64,000 nt of DNA from Asterella californica. Lineage: Eukaryota > Streptophyta > Marchantiopsida > Marchantiales > Aytoniaceae. Both the position numbers and the translations under genes were made by a program. Position 1 is the first letter of the stretch. Every line of letters starts with the position of its first letter. The stretch is from assembly GCA_036924285.1 (NCBI GenBank), contig JAYKYS010000008.1:20507001-20571000 (forward strand), read 5' to 3'. Under the pieces are notes generated by a model, which saw only the letters and a program-made list of their open reading frames with translations, was not told where the DNA came from and did no database searches. Of the stretch, positions 35,698 to 44,970 are shown in pieces.

Positions 35698-36265
35698 GGG
35701 CGCTTTCGACCTCTGCGTTTTGGCAGAGAAACTGTTTTCCTGGGGGCCATTTCTTGCGGAGGTCGCAGTTTTTTGGGTGCCTTCGTTGCACGGAAGTGTT
35801 CCAACTCGCTGCTGCCGTCTCTACTCTGTTGCCGTGGACAGTTTCGCTGCTGCCGTGACCTAGTCTCTTCACTTGCCGCTGCCTACCGTCTGCTGCCATC
35901 ATCACGGTGTTTTGCTTTGATTTTTCTTCCTTTGCTGCTGCTTATCGTCTCCAACTTGTCGTCTTGGTCTCTGGTGGGGTGCGTTTTGGCGGAGAAACTG
36001 TTTTCGTGGAGGCCGTTCTCTTCTGTTCGGCGGTGGGGGGGGGGCGCTTTCGAGCTCTGCGTTTTGGCAGAGAAACTGTTTTCGTGAGGGCCATTTCTTG
36101 CGGAGATCGCAGTTTTAGCGCTGCCTTCGTTGCATGGAACTGCTCGCTGCTGCCGTCTCTACTCTATTCCGGGGACCGTCTGCTGCCATCATCACGGTCT
36201 TTTGCTTCAATTTTTTGTTCCTCTGCTGCTGCTGATCGTCTCCAACTTGTCGTCTTGCTCTCTTG
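35698..36265 (+). repeat. Tandem duplication, about 344-bp offset, 5' of the Rep gene
   Basis: GGGCGCTTTCGANCTCTGCG at 35698 recurs at 36042, followed in both by GGCAGAGAAACTGTTTTC, the CATTTCTTGCGGAG word, CGCTGCTGCCGTCTCTACTC and CGTCTCCAACTTGTCGTC. A partial third copy (GTTTTGGCGGAGAAACTG) lies at about 35982-36000. The plus strand is pyrimidine-rich here. The long open frames across it are composition effects. Confidence 0.8.
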
Positions 36266-37058
36266 CTGGCGGATTCTCATCTTGCTTCGTTTCACCCTGT
36301 CATTTTGACGAACCGGCTGTGCCATATTCAAGTCCTTTCTTTGCAGGATTACTAACCGACTGCCGTCTGGACTGCCGTCGCTACAATGGGGACCCTACTT
36401 CATTGTTGGACGGGGGCGTTGTCTTTCTTTCTGGCTGGACTTTTCTTCTCTTCGCCTTCGTCTTGTTTTCGTTGCGGTTGCTGGAGACGTCATTTTTTCA
36501 CTGTTGTCTGCACTGCATCGGTATCGACGGTAATGTCAGTAGGGGGACACTGCTTTCTTGCTGGCCTGACTGCTCTGGTCTTTACATCGTTGTCTCGTCC
36601 TCGGGACCGCTGCTGTTTCTGCGTTTACGACTTACGGCATACGACATACGGACGGGACTGCTTTCTTGCTCCTTTGGTAATATTTGTTTTTGCTTCCGCT
36701 TCTTTCTTGCGTTTACTGGCTGCAGCCGTTTTCTGTTTAACTATCTGCTTCCATCTACAGGTGCATTGTTCTGCTTTTTTTGCAGGCCTCTTCGACGACC
36801 GGTCACAGCAAGTCCTTCTGTGTCCAGGACTCCCTGCTGCTGTCTCAGCAGATGCTTCACCGAACGGTGCGCTGACGGACCAGGTATGGGATTGAGGACG
36901 GGCGAGGTTCTCTGCCTTCTTGCGGCATGGGCAGACATGGAGATGTCTGCTTCTACAGCCAGATGTCTACTGTTTGCATCGTTTCATGCATGCTTCTCCC
37001 CTTTATTTCACTTCTGGCCGCATCTACTTTGAGGTATTTTTCTCGTCCTCTATCCGTG

Positions 37059-37889
37059 ATGTCCACTGAATGTCAAGTTGCTGCTCTGAATGTTGTTACT
37101 CTCTCCGATGATGACGAATCTGACAGCCTTGATGTTGTCTCCTCTTCTCCTCCGCGTAGTCCTCTGTTTGTACCAGCTAGCCCTCCACCGCAGTCCTCTC
37201 GTGTAACCCCTTCTGTTCATATCTCTCCTTCGTCTCCTGACAGGCCTCCACCGCAGTCCTCTCCTCCGGCCTCCCCTTCGCTCCAAGCCATTGTCTCCCC
37301 GTCCTTACAGTCTTTCCAACCCTGTTGCCTTCACGGTATCGACACCTACAAGTGTCCACTCTTGCAATTTGCTCCTCCGATAACTTCTCCTTCACATTCC
37401 TTGCTGCCGCCGCGATACCTTTCTTTCCCTGAGACTCAACTTTACTTGAGCAGAAGCTACGTATACATAGATTTCCGTTTCTGCAGAAAACCCCCGGAAT
37501 TCCTTCTTCCGGGTTTAGATTACGTCAAAGTTTCCTATGCATTTTCCGGGGCTACGCGCTGCTATCAGTGCATAATCGGACCTTTTTTCTTTGTAGAATC
37601 CGAAGACTTCTGGCTGGTGCTCAAGGACAGTAAATGTAATATTTTCTCCTATCCCAAGTACCTTAGAGACGAGGACGACCACAGCTTGCTGAAACCTACG
37701 GTTACTTCTGTGTCCAGGCTAAACTGTTTTAGTTGTGTCTGTAAGACTGTGAACAGTAGAATTTATAGGCTTGGCTGTAAGCACTTCCGCTTCTCGTCTG
37801 ATGCAAATGAGACAAGAAGCTCGCACGAGACGTGCGAGCAATCCGCCGGTTCCTCGCAGCAGAAGACCGCTGGCTCTGAAGACTCTTGA
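37059..37889 (+). pseudogene. N-terminal region of the HUH Rep protein
   Basis: This frame precedes the HUH domain and overlaps the next frame by about 120 bases, so it is probably the front part of the same protein split by a frameshift. From Met 37059 (the frame is open from 36927) it has an acidic TLSDDDESD patch, a long Ser/Pro-rich linker (residues about 30-110), and then a folded-looking domain with a CCLHGIDTYKC segment, many aromatics and paired Cys (LNCFSCVC). I do not recognise this domain; Cys/His spacing suggests metal binding. It may serve DNA recognition or oligomerisation; this is inference. Confidence 0.45.
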
Positions 37890-38232
37890 GGTTTCAGTGA
37901 CGATTGCTCGAACCGGTGCTGATCTAGACCTTTCTTGTTGGGGATGTTTGTGTGAATTTTTACACAAACACTGCGATAGCGGTATCATATCGGTTGAAAG
38001 AGGGGGGGCCCTATTTCATCTACACGTTCAGGGAGTATTCTGTTTACAGGCTACGAGTCCAGTCGATGTAAAAAACAGGTTGGTTGCCGTCTTGGGATGG
38101 AAGGGGGCTAGTAGACCGCTTGGAGGTGAAGTGTGCGTCAAGAGGCTTAACAACAGGGGCCTTCATACTTTTGTAGGTATGATAGGCTACTGTATGAAAG
38201 ATAAATCTGAGGTGCATGAAAAATATTTCTGA
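37771..38232 (+). pseudogene. rep: HUH (Y1) Rep endonuclease domain
   Basis: Rolling-circle Rep motifs appear in order. A beta strand LEVSVTIARTG fits motif I. The HUH metal site FHLHVQG has His codons at 38017-38019 and 38023-38025. Motif III is GYCMKD, with the putative nucleophile Tyr at 38188-38190 and Lys three residues on. Only one Tyr is present, so it is a Y1 enzyme. Such proteins nick one DNA strand and stay linked to its 5' end. The frame closes at 38232 just after the Tyr motif, while homology resumes 16 bases earlier in another frame; a frameshift separates the catalytic domain from its C-terminal part. Function in this copy is lost unless the shift is a sequencing error. Confidence 0.7.
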
Positions 38233-38755
38233 TGGCATGCTTGCTGACGGTGATGAGCTGTTTAGTCTTTTAGGGGCCGCTGACACGAAGAACAGGGTTG
38301 ATTTGAACTCAAATAATATTCTGCAGCGGGCTTTACAATTTAACAAGTATAGATGTCGTCATCCTCTCGGCAGTACCCTGCGGACTTGTTTACGATCCAT
38401 GGTGCGTTCTGGTAAGTATGCCCCTTCTTGTCGATGGCTGATGGGTAACGGCATACAGCGCACGAGGAGTGAGGCACTTTGGAAATCAATTGTCCACCCA
38501 CAGACTGTTACCATGAAAGATATTGACACTATTTTCTTCTCGAAGCGTGAAGATCGACGCCGATATTTCACTACTCTTACTCCTGATGAGGAAGAGCAGT
38601 CACTGGACTTACCTTCTCCGCCTGCAAATCCTTGCCCACTGTTTGAGACGGTTGAAGTGTTTCCTGACTACATATCGCTTTGCAGCGCTTTGCTCCGAGA
38701 TACAACGGCCGCACGAGCTATGGAAGGTAATCTACAGTGTTCTGTGTTGCGTTAA
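38216..38755 (+). pseudogene. C-terminal domain of the HUH Rep protein
   Basis: It continues after the Tyr motif: SDGMLADGDELFSLLG, then a region with LRTCLRSMVRSGKYAP and a DIDTIFFSKREDRRR segment. From memory, this arrangement (a helix-rich block containing a MxxSGKY word followed by an RxxALWK...HP...IFF segment) recurs in Replitron-type Reps of green algae, where it is thought to aid oligomerisation. It contains no Walker A motif, so no helicase. A GAAG/GTAATC donor-like site near the end (about 38733) leaves open a short spliced tail. Confidence 0.5.
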
Positions 38756-39083
38756 CTTCTTCCCTCTGCTTGCTACCTAACTATGTTAAATTTTCTGCCT
38801 GTACAGCGTAAAGCACAGTCGGCCGAGCTGCGACCAGTTCTCTTTCCACGGCAATAGGAGCAGTTCCTTGGGTTCGTAGCCGAACGTTTTCCTCCAGCCT
38901 CTGTGCGCACATTCCCGACAGTGATTGCCAGCAGTCGCTTTCGTCTTCGATACGGACCATGATATGATATGCAAATATGTTTATATGTTTCAGTTGTTAC
39001 TATCGGTTTTGCCCAGCAGGCTTACCTAGTTCAAACGATGTAAAAGCGTGATATAATTATCTGTTGTCTTTTCTTTTAAGCAG

Positions 39084-39345
39084 GGAGTTCTGTGTACTAC
39101 CGCTATAGTCTTTCTGAGGCCAAGACAGTACTCTCAAGTATAGAGTTTTTTCTAAAACAGACAGTCGTTTGTATTTATCTCGTCAAACGAGGAGTTCTGT
39201 GTACTATCGTTATAGTCTTTCTGAGGCGAAGACAATAGTCTCGACTATAGAGGTCGTTAAAAAACAGTCAGTCCCCTGTATTTATCTCGTCCAGGCGGGA
39301 GTTCAGTGTAGTAGCGCTATATATTTTCAGAGGCTCAAACAATAG
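39084..39345 (+). repeat. Three tandem 107-bp repeats
   Basis: GGAGTTCTGTGTACTA-type starts at 39084, 39191 and 39298, exactly 107 bp apart. Units share the TATAGTCTTTCTGAGGC and TGTATTTATCTCGTC words. The third is the most diverged and is truncated. The array lies about 330 bp after the Rep frame ends. Confidence 0.85.
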
Positions 39346-39510
39346 TCCACATAGTTTGTTCTCGACTCGTCTGTACTCTGTATTCAGCTTATCTGTAAAC
39401 ACAACCAGAGATTGCTGTTTTATCAATATACATGGAATAAACCTCTGCCGTTTCACTTGCAGCGATGTGAACTGTCTACTCGGCATGTATGGTATATATC
39501 TGCGTTGTCC

Positions 39511-39573
39511 CCTTTTTCCAAAACAGTACTACATCGGAGTACCCTTTTTCCAAAACGATACTACATCGGAGTA
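39511..39573 (+). repeat. Two tandem 32-bp repeats
   Basis: CCTTTTTCCAAAAC followed by ACTACATCGGAGTA occurs twice, starting at 39511 and 39543, with only a CAG/CGA-type difference between copies. Confidence 0.85.
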
Positions 39574-39978
39574 GAAAAACCAATGGCCAAATTTTGTTGA
39601 AATATTATATATGCACAAAAAACGCGAGAGGCGAAACCCACTGCGAGAAAACGACGGTCGCCAAACTTCCCTTTTCCTCGGGGCAAAAGCGGTGCACTGT
39701 ACAACACAAGGCGAAGTGAAGGCAATGAAAACGAATTGAAGCAAATATTTCACGGCAAAAGTTTTGAAACCTAGCCTGAGGACATTATTTAACGTCACCG
39801 TTTCGGATTCCGAACTTGAATGTAGCTAGGTGAATATACAAAGGTCCTGTAGCATAGCAGGTGACTGCTATGCATGCTTCATGCTTCATGAATCTGTTAC
39901 CAATCAAGGGTGCAGTCAAAGTAAATTTCCTGCACTCCTGTGCTAACAATCCACTTATGGAATAAAGAGTATTAACCG

Positions 39979-40059
39979 CTTTCGGGGACTCGGGAGTCTT
40001 CAGAGTTCCCCGAGTCCGGAGTTCGGGGGAACTCTGAAGACCCCCGAGTCCCCCGAAAG
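39979..40059. repeat. Long near-perfect GC-rich hairpin, arms about 35-40 bp
   Basis: The left arm starts CTTTCGGGGACTCGGGAGTC and runs to about 40012. The right arm ends GAGTCCCCCGAAAG and starts at about 40023. Both share TCTTCAGAGTTCCCC or its complement. Mismatches are few, mainly extra G/C in homopolymer runs. It could be a foldback MITE or the 3' terminal palindrome of the HUH element. Confidence 0.85.
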
Positions 40060-40060
40060 G

Positions 40061-41533
40061 GCAACTTCACCTGAAAGACTTTCACACACCGTACTGGAAT
40101 ACTCTATCATCGATCAAGTGTAAAAACACGAGCACGCCAGTGCCTGAGGTCTTGTCTACATGGGTTTCTGCGAGGACACCACAACAGCAATGGACTGGTA
40201 TGATCACTTGCCCTCACAGAGGCTCAGAGATCATAAAGTGGAGGGAGGGGTGAGTCGATATGAAAGCGTCCGATAAATCGGTGACGTACGCCTCCAACAT
40301 TTGTCAGATATATCCTGATCTTCACTGCCCCTCGCTATCTTCCCAAGCAGCCAGACAGATTGGATCCTACTGCTACTTTATACTGAAATTCTAATCTTCC
40401 ATATCCAGCAGCGTCCCCACAATCGGTCTCCTTGTAGGATTTCCTGAAGCGTAGCCTTTCGGAGAGGCTTCAGATAGCACGGCCATTGTTTCACATTCAC
40501 TTTACCCGGAGAATGACACTGCGACGGCGTCCCTCAACTATCTACCCAACCAACAAGAACCCTCAACTATCTACCCAACCAAAAAGAAGATAGGGACATG
40601 TTTCTCAAGTAGAAACCGTCATGGCGCTCAGATGCCATTCCGTGACTGATTACAGGGAGAAGGTAAGCGTGGCGCACGTGGTGGCAAACTTTTTGTGTGG
40701 TTTCTAAACAGCTATTCTCGTATACTGCTACACAACTATACACGAGACATTGCTTCTTGAAACCAATTGCGTTGTCCCTTGAACTGGTGTTGTATCTATA
40801 ACCCTCCCCTGTAATTGCGCAAAACCATTTGTAACATAACAAACTGAAATAGTAAGCATACAGCGACACCGAAGAAATTATAAGTAAGAGCAAGTGACAA
40901 AACTTCAGCGCACGAAAGTTCCACGCCGACATGAACAGTAGTTGCTGTGTGATAAAACTTCAACCTATCTACAAAATCGTATGGGTTCCACCTATACTCC
41001 AGCTAGAACCCAATGTGGCTATCAAGGTCGCTTTCGTCCTCCTTCCCGATGCGCAAATAATCTTTACCAGATGAAAAAACTTCATATACCGGTATGTGAT
41101 CCACGGTTGACCAGCTACTGTTCTGCAGCTCACAAGCTTGCTTGCATGAGTTTCTCTACTGTGGCTGAAGACCAATAAACCTAAAACCCCAGTGACAATG
41201 AGTCTTTCAAGGACTCCTCTACAAAACCTAGACTGATATTCTGCACGTGCCAAAACAGTAGTAAGCCTCTAGCTGTGTCGATACAATATAGCCGCGGAAT
41301 TTCAACACAATTTCTGCTCAAGATAAAAATTGGTCCCAGGCCAAAGATGCAACTCTCCAATTCGGCTCCAATCCCCGATCAGGTCAATCGTCGAATTCTC
41401 CATTTTCCAGATATCTCGTTACCAGGCGCTCAGGTGTCGGAGTCAATCCGAGAGAGCAGCTGCGAAATGGTACGGCGCGGACCAACTCAGACGCCCACGA
41501 GATAGTTTACCATGGATGAGACCCTTCTCGCCA
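40061..41533. other. 3' flank of the RETICULATA-related gene
   Basis: No gene is supported. A 29-bp tandem duplication (CCCTCAACTATCTACCCAACCA) lies at about 40532-40585. A 121-codon minus-strand frame at 40567-40932 begins with a hydrophobic stretch but has no recognisable domain. Confidence 0.45.
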
Positions 41534-42775
41534 TTAGCTGGTCTTGGCGTGTTCTAGACTGCTGTCATCCTCTGTAATCTCTTTAGGAGGAGGAGTTCCT
41601 TCCCGGGGTTGAGAACCCGTTAATCGAGCTAGAATGACGAAAGAAGTGCCTCCAAGGACGTTGTTGAGACCGCGAATCAGGAACACCATAGTCTTGAACA
41701 TGCCTGCGGGAAGAGATTTGGCCATAGCAAACTCGAGTCCATTGATTGACTGATACCTAATATTGCTGCTGAGCCCCATGTGAATAGCCCAAGTAGCCGC
41801 ATTTAAAAAGGTTGGTGGAGCCTCATTTTGAATTACGAAATCAGGATCCATCTTCTTTCTGGCGTTCAGCAGAGAGGTGGAGAGGACAGTTCCCAAGACC
41901 CCAGCAATAAATCCTACCACTGCAAACTGACTACCCTTATATACAAATGTGCCAAACCTATCCAAAAGCGAGTAAGGTCCAACCTGGAACATGTGCCCAG
42001 TCGGACAGTTGGCAAAAATTCCAGGCAGCTTTGATACTACGGGTCCAATGACTGAAGTGGGAGCAAGCATGTACATCAGAGTGAAGTTCAGAATTGAACC
42101 GACAACGATGGTGGAGAAAACAAGATCGAGCTCATCCAAACCGAAGTTCGGCCTCGATGCCATATCTCCCAACACACAGGCTCCGACCCCGATAACCTCC
42201 TCGGTCAAAACCTTAAACGGAAATTGCGGATCGGCTTGAACTCTCGAGCGCCATCCACTCAAGAAAGCACTAAAAATTCCACCACCACCGATACTACTCC
42301 CTCCGTGACCCGCTCCGCTGCTCTCAGATCCCCCCTGACTATTGTCACCGCCACCGCCTCCACCTCCGCCACCACCTCCTCTTCCACCAGTAAACCCATT
42401 TCCTCCATCCCCTTCGTCGAGGACAGGCTCAGTGTAAGAAATCCCGGGAACCGAAGACGCCGAGGATGAAGCGGAAGCGCCTACCAGCACAGGACGATCC
42501 CTGCTCTCACCATTAGATCGCAGACCCTCTGCGATCTGCACATACACGTTCCCACCGTCGAGTGCTGGTCCAGAAAGACCGACCACAGAGATTCCCTCCC
42601 GCCTAAAGCTCCTCAAACCGGATACCGATGACGATCCAGTAACAGGACAGGAACGCACAAGCAGCGAGCCATCGGAAAGCACACTCTTAAGCATCACATT
42701 CCTGGTCGATCGGAACCGAGTCGACAAGCACATCGAGGACAAACTCCCCGTGCAGGAAGCGACAGCCATTGCCAT
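41534..42775 (-). CDS. RER: RETICULATA-RELATED chloroplast protein (DUF3411)
   Basis: This is a 413-codon single-exon gene from Met 42775. Residues 1-60 are rich in Ser, Arg and Val with few acids, as in a chloroplast transit peptide. A Gly-rich linker (about 123-167, including a run of about eleven Gly) precedes the DUF3411 region (about 168-390): VLTEEVIGVGACVLGDMASR, then membrane-spanning stretches near 216-237 (FSTIVVGSILNFTLMYML), 282-300 (GSQFAVVGFIAGVLGTVLST) and 360-380. Arabidopsis RETICULATA family proteins sit in the plastid envelope and affect leaf mesophyll and amino-acid homeostasis; the biochemical role is unknown. The frame stays open far upstream to 43498, but that part is low-complexity and is better read as 5' leader. 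Confidence 0.9.
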   Translation of the reverse strand: MAMAVASCTGSLSSMCLSTRFRSTRNVMLKSVLSDGSLLVRSCPVTGSSSVSGLRSFRREGISVVGLSGPALDGGNVYVQIAEGLRSNGESRDRPVLVGASASSSASSVPGISYTEPVLDEGDGGNGFTGGRGGGGGGGGGGGDNSQGGSESSGAGHGGSSIGGGGIFSAFLSGWRSRVQADPQFPFKVLTEEVIGVGACVLGDMASRPNFGLDELDLVFSTIVVGSILNFTLMYMLAPTSVIGPVVSKLPGIFANCPTGHMFQVGPYSLLDRFGTFVYKGSQFAVVGFIAGVLGTVLSTSLLNARKKMDPDFVIQNEAPPTFLNAATWAIHMGLSSNIRYQSINGLEFAMAKSLPAGMFKTMVFLIRGLNNVLGGTSFVILARLTGSQPREGTPPPKEITEDDSSLEHAKTS

Positions 42776-43981
42776 TTTCCCGGAAATTTTATCCCCTTGT
42801 TCGAAGCCGCCTCGAAGCAAGAAAGTCGACAATGATCCTCCAAAACGCCAACTCTTCAAGAGCTCCAAGGAGACCAACTTGGCTCCTACGGGCGCGCTCC
42901 CTCCAGTATTCCTTCTCTCGCTACGCCCCAACCTTTCCACTCTTCTTCTCCCTCCTCTTCTACCTCTTCCAGCCGCAGGGAAGAAATGATCAACCCACCC
43001 TGAAGCTGCACCAGAGCCCGAAGAAAGCGCCAAATCGTCTCGGACGAGGTGGATGAAGGAGGCAGGAGGACGAGGCGACAACGACAAAGCGGACGAAGCC
43101 CCCGACGACCAGAGCGCCGAGTGAACCAGCCGGTAGTCAGAGCTCGCTGCTGCAGGAGACCTTACAGGCGCATGCAGAGGGAGATGAACGAGAGAAATAT
43201 GACAAGACGTTAGGGCCGGGGGAGCGAATACGGGCAAAGTTCCGGGGCAGATGCAGCACCTAAACATCGATTTTGCTATAATTGTTGCTATTATGCGCGG
43301 TCGTTGTGCCGGCGGGAGAACGGTGTGTTGCCCTGGCACCTTTTCTTCTCCATTTTCTATTTGCGGCAAGCCTCGACTCGACTCGACTCGACTCCGCTCA
43401 GCTCGCAAGGCGCAGAAACTCGTGTAGCTCTGCTTAGTATTCAGTACGGATGAGCGAATGTAAGAACGAAAACGAACGGAACGGGTCGGACTTGTCATGG
43501 TCAGTGGTCACTGTGCTGCGTACCGGAACAAGCGTCCAGTCAGAGCTTTATACTGCGTTCGACTGGGTCGACTGCAGTATAAATCTGCAACTGAAGCTGC
43601 CCGCACATGGCGCAAAGGCTCCCGAATGCGGAGACCCTTTTTACGTTTTCCGGAGCGTTCCGTAACAAACGTCCCCGGACAGTTCTCTCCGTAACCCGCA
43701 GAGTTCTTTTTCCTCCAGGAAAATGCTGTAGAAATTCCCCGGAATTACGTTTCAGACACTGTAATTATGCATCGACGTTTTAACCTGACGATTTGTTTCC
43801 AAGTCGACTCGGTACACATACGTAAAGAAAAACTGAATGAATTCGGTGGTTAGAAGTAATATGATCTGACTGGTTCAATTACTCACTGAAGAATAGCAAG
43901 TACGATACCCTAGACAACTGTATTCGAACGTTAACACTAATATCTATTCTTCCATTAATCATTAAACGAGGCAGAAATTGG
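42776..43981. promoter_or_regulatory. Upstream region of the RETICULATA-related gene
   Basis: It contains the likely 5' leader and promoter. A (CGACT)n run lies at about 43375-43395. A minus-strand frame in phase with the gene is open to 43498 but codes for composition-biased Arg/Ser/Pro sequence. No clear TATA box was found. Confidence 0.4.
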
Positions 43982-44028
43982 CTTGATCATACCCCAGGAC
44001 GATTGTTGCGCTTGATCATACCTCTTAA

Positions 44029-44499
44029 ACCACTAGTAGTGGTATAAAAGGCTTCACTTTGCACGCGGTAGGTCATTTTTCACTGTAGCTCTCAGTCAGA
44101 GTGCAGGAGGCCAAGGCCTTAGTTGAGCTCCCTGTCTCAAAAGAGCTCATTAGATCATGGTAACGCGAGGATAAGTGATTATAACAAAATATGCTGGGTA
44201 GTAGAACCTTTCAAAATTCAAAATTTAGAATATTTTATTTCTGTAGTTCTCAGTGATCCGGGATTCACTTGATAATTTTGAAGCCGTTTGTATTCTTCTT
44301 GAACTCATCATGGGCTCATTTTGAAGCCCTTCTCTTCTGCTCATTTCGCTACCAAGATCACAAAGTTTCATCACGTACTGCTATGGTGATTGTGCTGCGC
44401 AAATCTCTCAAGGCTCCGGCTCGTACTGAACTTACTTAGCAAAGGTTAAAAGTGATTAGCGGTGAGGATCCTCACCGCTAATATAGCGGTACTTGTGGT
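44029..44499. mobile_element. Small non-autonomous element (MITE) with TTAA flanks
   Basis: TTAA lies on both sides (44025-44028 and 44500-44503). The ends are inverted: ACCACTAGTAGTGGTATA on the left against ACCACAAGTACCGCTATA read from the right, about 15 of 19 matching. No coding sequence. TTAA duplication is the hallmark of the piggyBac superfamily; assignment by this alone is tentative. Confidence 0.6.
44456..44481. repeat. Perfect 26-bp palindrome
   Basis: TTAGCGGTGAGGA (44456-44468) is followed directly by its reverse complement, with GGATCC at the centre. It lies near the right end of the TTAA-flanked MITE. Confidence 0.9.
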
Positions 44500-44970
44500 T
44501 TAACGTTTGGTTGCTTTATCATACCCCCAACCTGCCACCAATCGTCCAATCTCTATCCCGCACCATATAGATCAAGTCATCAAGCCATGTCACTCTACAC
44601 AGTCTGACGTGTGGGTGGAGTTTGACGTGGGACGTGGATGCATAGTCTGACGTGGGGTGTGTTTTATTACCAACGAGCGAGAAAGGACATGACAGTGTCA
44701 CAATGGCGGGAGGATGCATAAACAAGTTAGATTAGCAGATAGTCTGACGTGAGATCTGTCTCACCTGCAATTAGCGCAGTCGTCTAAAGAACAAGATGCA
44801 TCCATTTGAAATAGATCATGACCCGTTCATTTGAATATTTGAAATAGATCATAACAGATTCCCGCACATTAGCGATGACGATGTTGGATCAAAAAGACAC
44901 TGTGAACTAAATCCGAGAGAATAGTGATCCGAGCGGAGAGTGATCAAAAGCACGAATTTTGACAAATGAT

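Larger units (their letters stand above)
35385..40060 (+). mobile_element. Replitron-like HUH transposon, broken (bounds uncertain)
   Basis: The core is a Rep protein with HUH and single-Tyr motifs (37771-38755). There is no PIF1 helicase, which argues against Helitron, and no superfamily-3 helicase P-loop, which argues against a geminivirus-like insertion. This matches the recently described Replitrons, eukaryotic transposons whose main product is a Y1 HUH endonuclease. Flanks hold tandem repeats (35698-36265 and 39084-39345) and hairpins (35385-35434, 35489-35507, 39979-40059). The limits given are simply the outer hairpins; true ends and target site are unknown. At least two frameshifts make it non-autonomous now. 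Confidence 0.5.
43982..44536 (+). repeat. Left MULE terminal repeat, interrupted by a MITE
   Basis: Three CTTGATC-type repeats at 43982, 44011 and 44514. Without the inserted 44029-44503 segment, the third falls 28 bp after the second. The final CCAACCTGCC matches the CCAACCTGCA of the right end. Confidence 0.7.

Noticed and set aside
35590..36308. Overlapping frames of 120-165 codons
   Set aside because: They follow the 344-bp duplication and its bias; no domain is visible.
36130..37032. 300-codon plus-strand open frame
   Set aside because: Composition-driven: Cys/Leu/Phe-rich from a pyrimidine-biased repeat region, with equally long frames in the other two phases and no motif.
37771..38755. 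Endogenous geminivirus-like Rep
   Set aside because: No Walker A/B helicase domain follows the HUH domain, and the front and tail domains do not resemble viral Reps. Not fully excluded without a structure comparison.
35385..40060. Helitron identity for the HUH region
   Set aside because: No PIF1-type helicase, and only one Tyr in the catalytic motif instead of two.
40567..40932. 121-codon minus-strand frame with hydrophobic start
   Set aside because: No domain, no neighbours suggesting a gene, and ordinary for random sequence of this size.
42776..43498. Longer RETICULATA-related protein starting at 43498
   Set aside because: The extra 241 codons are low-complexity and precede a good transit-peptide start at 42775.
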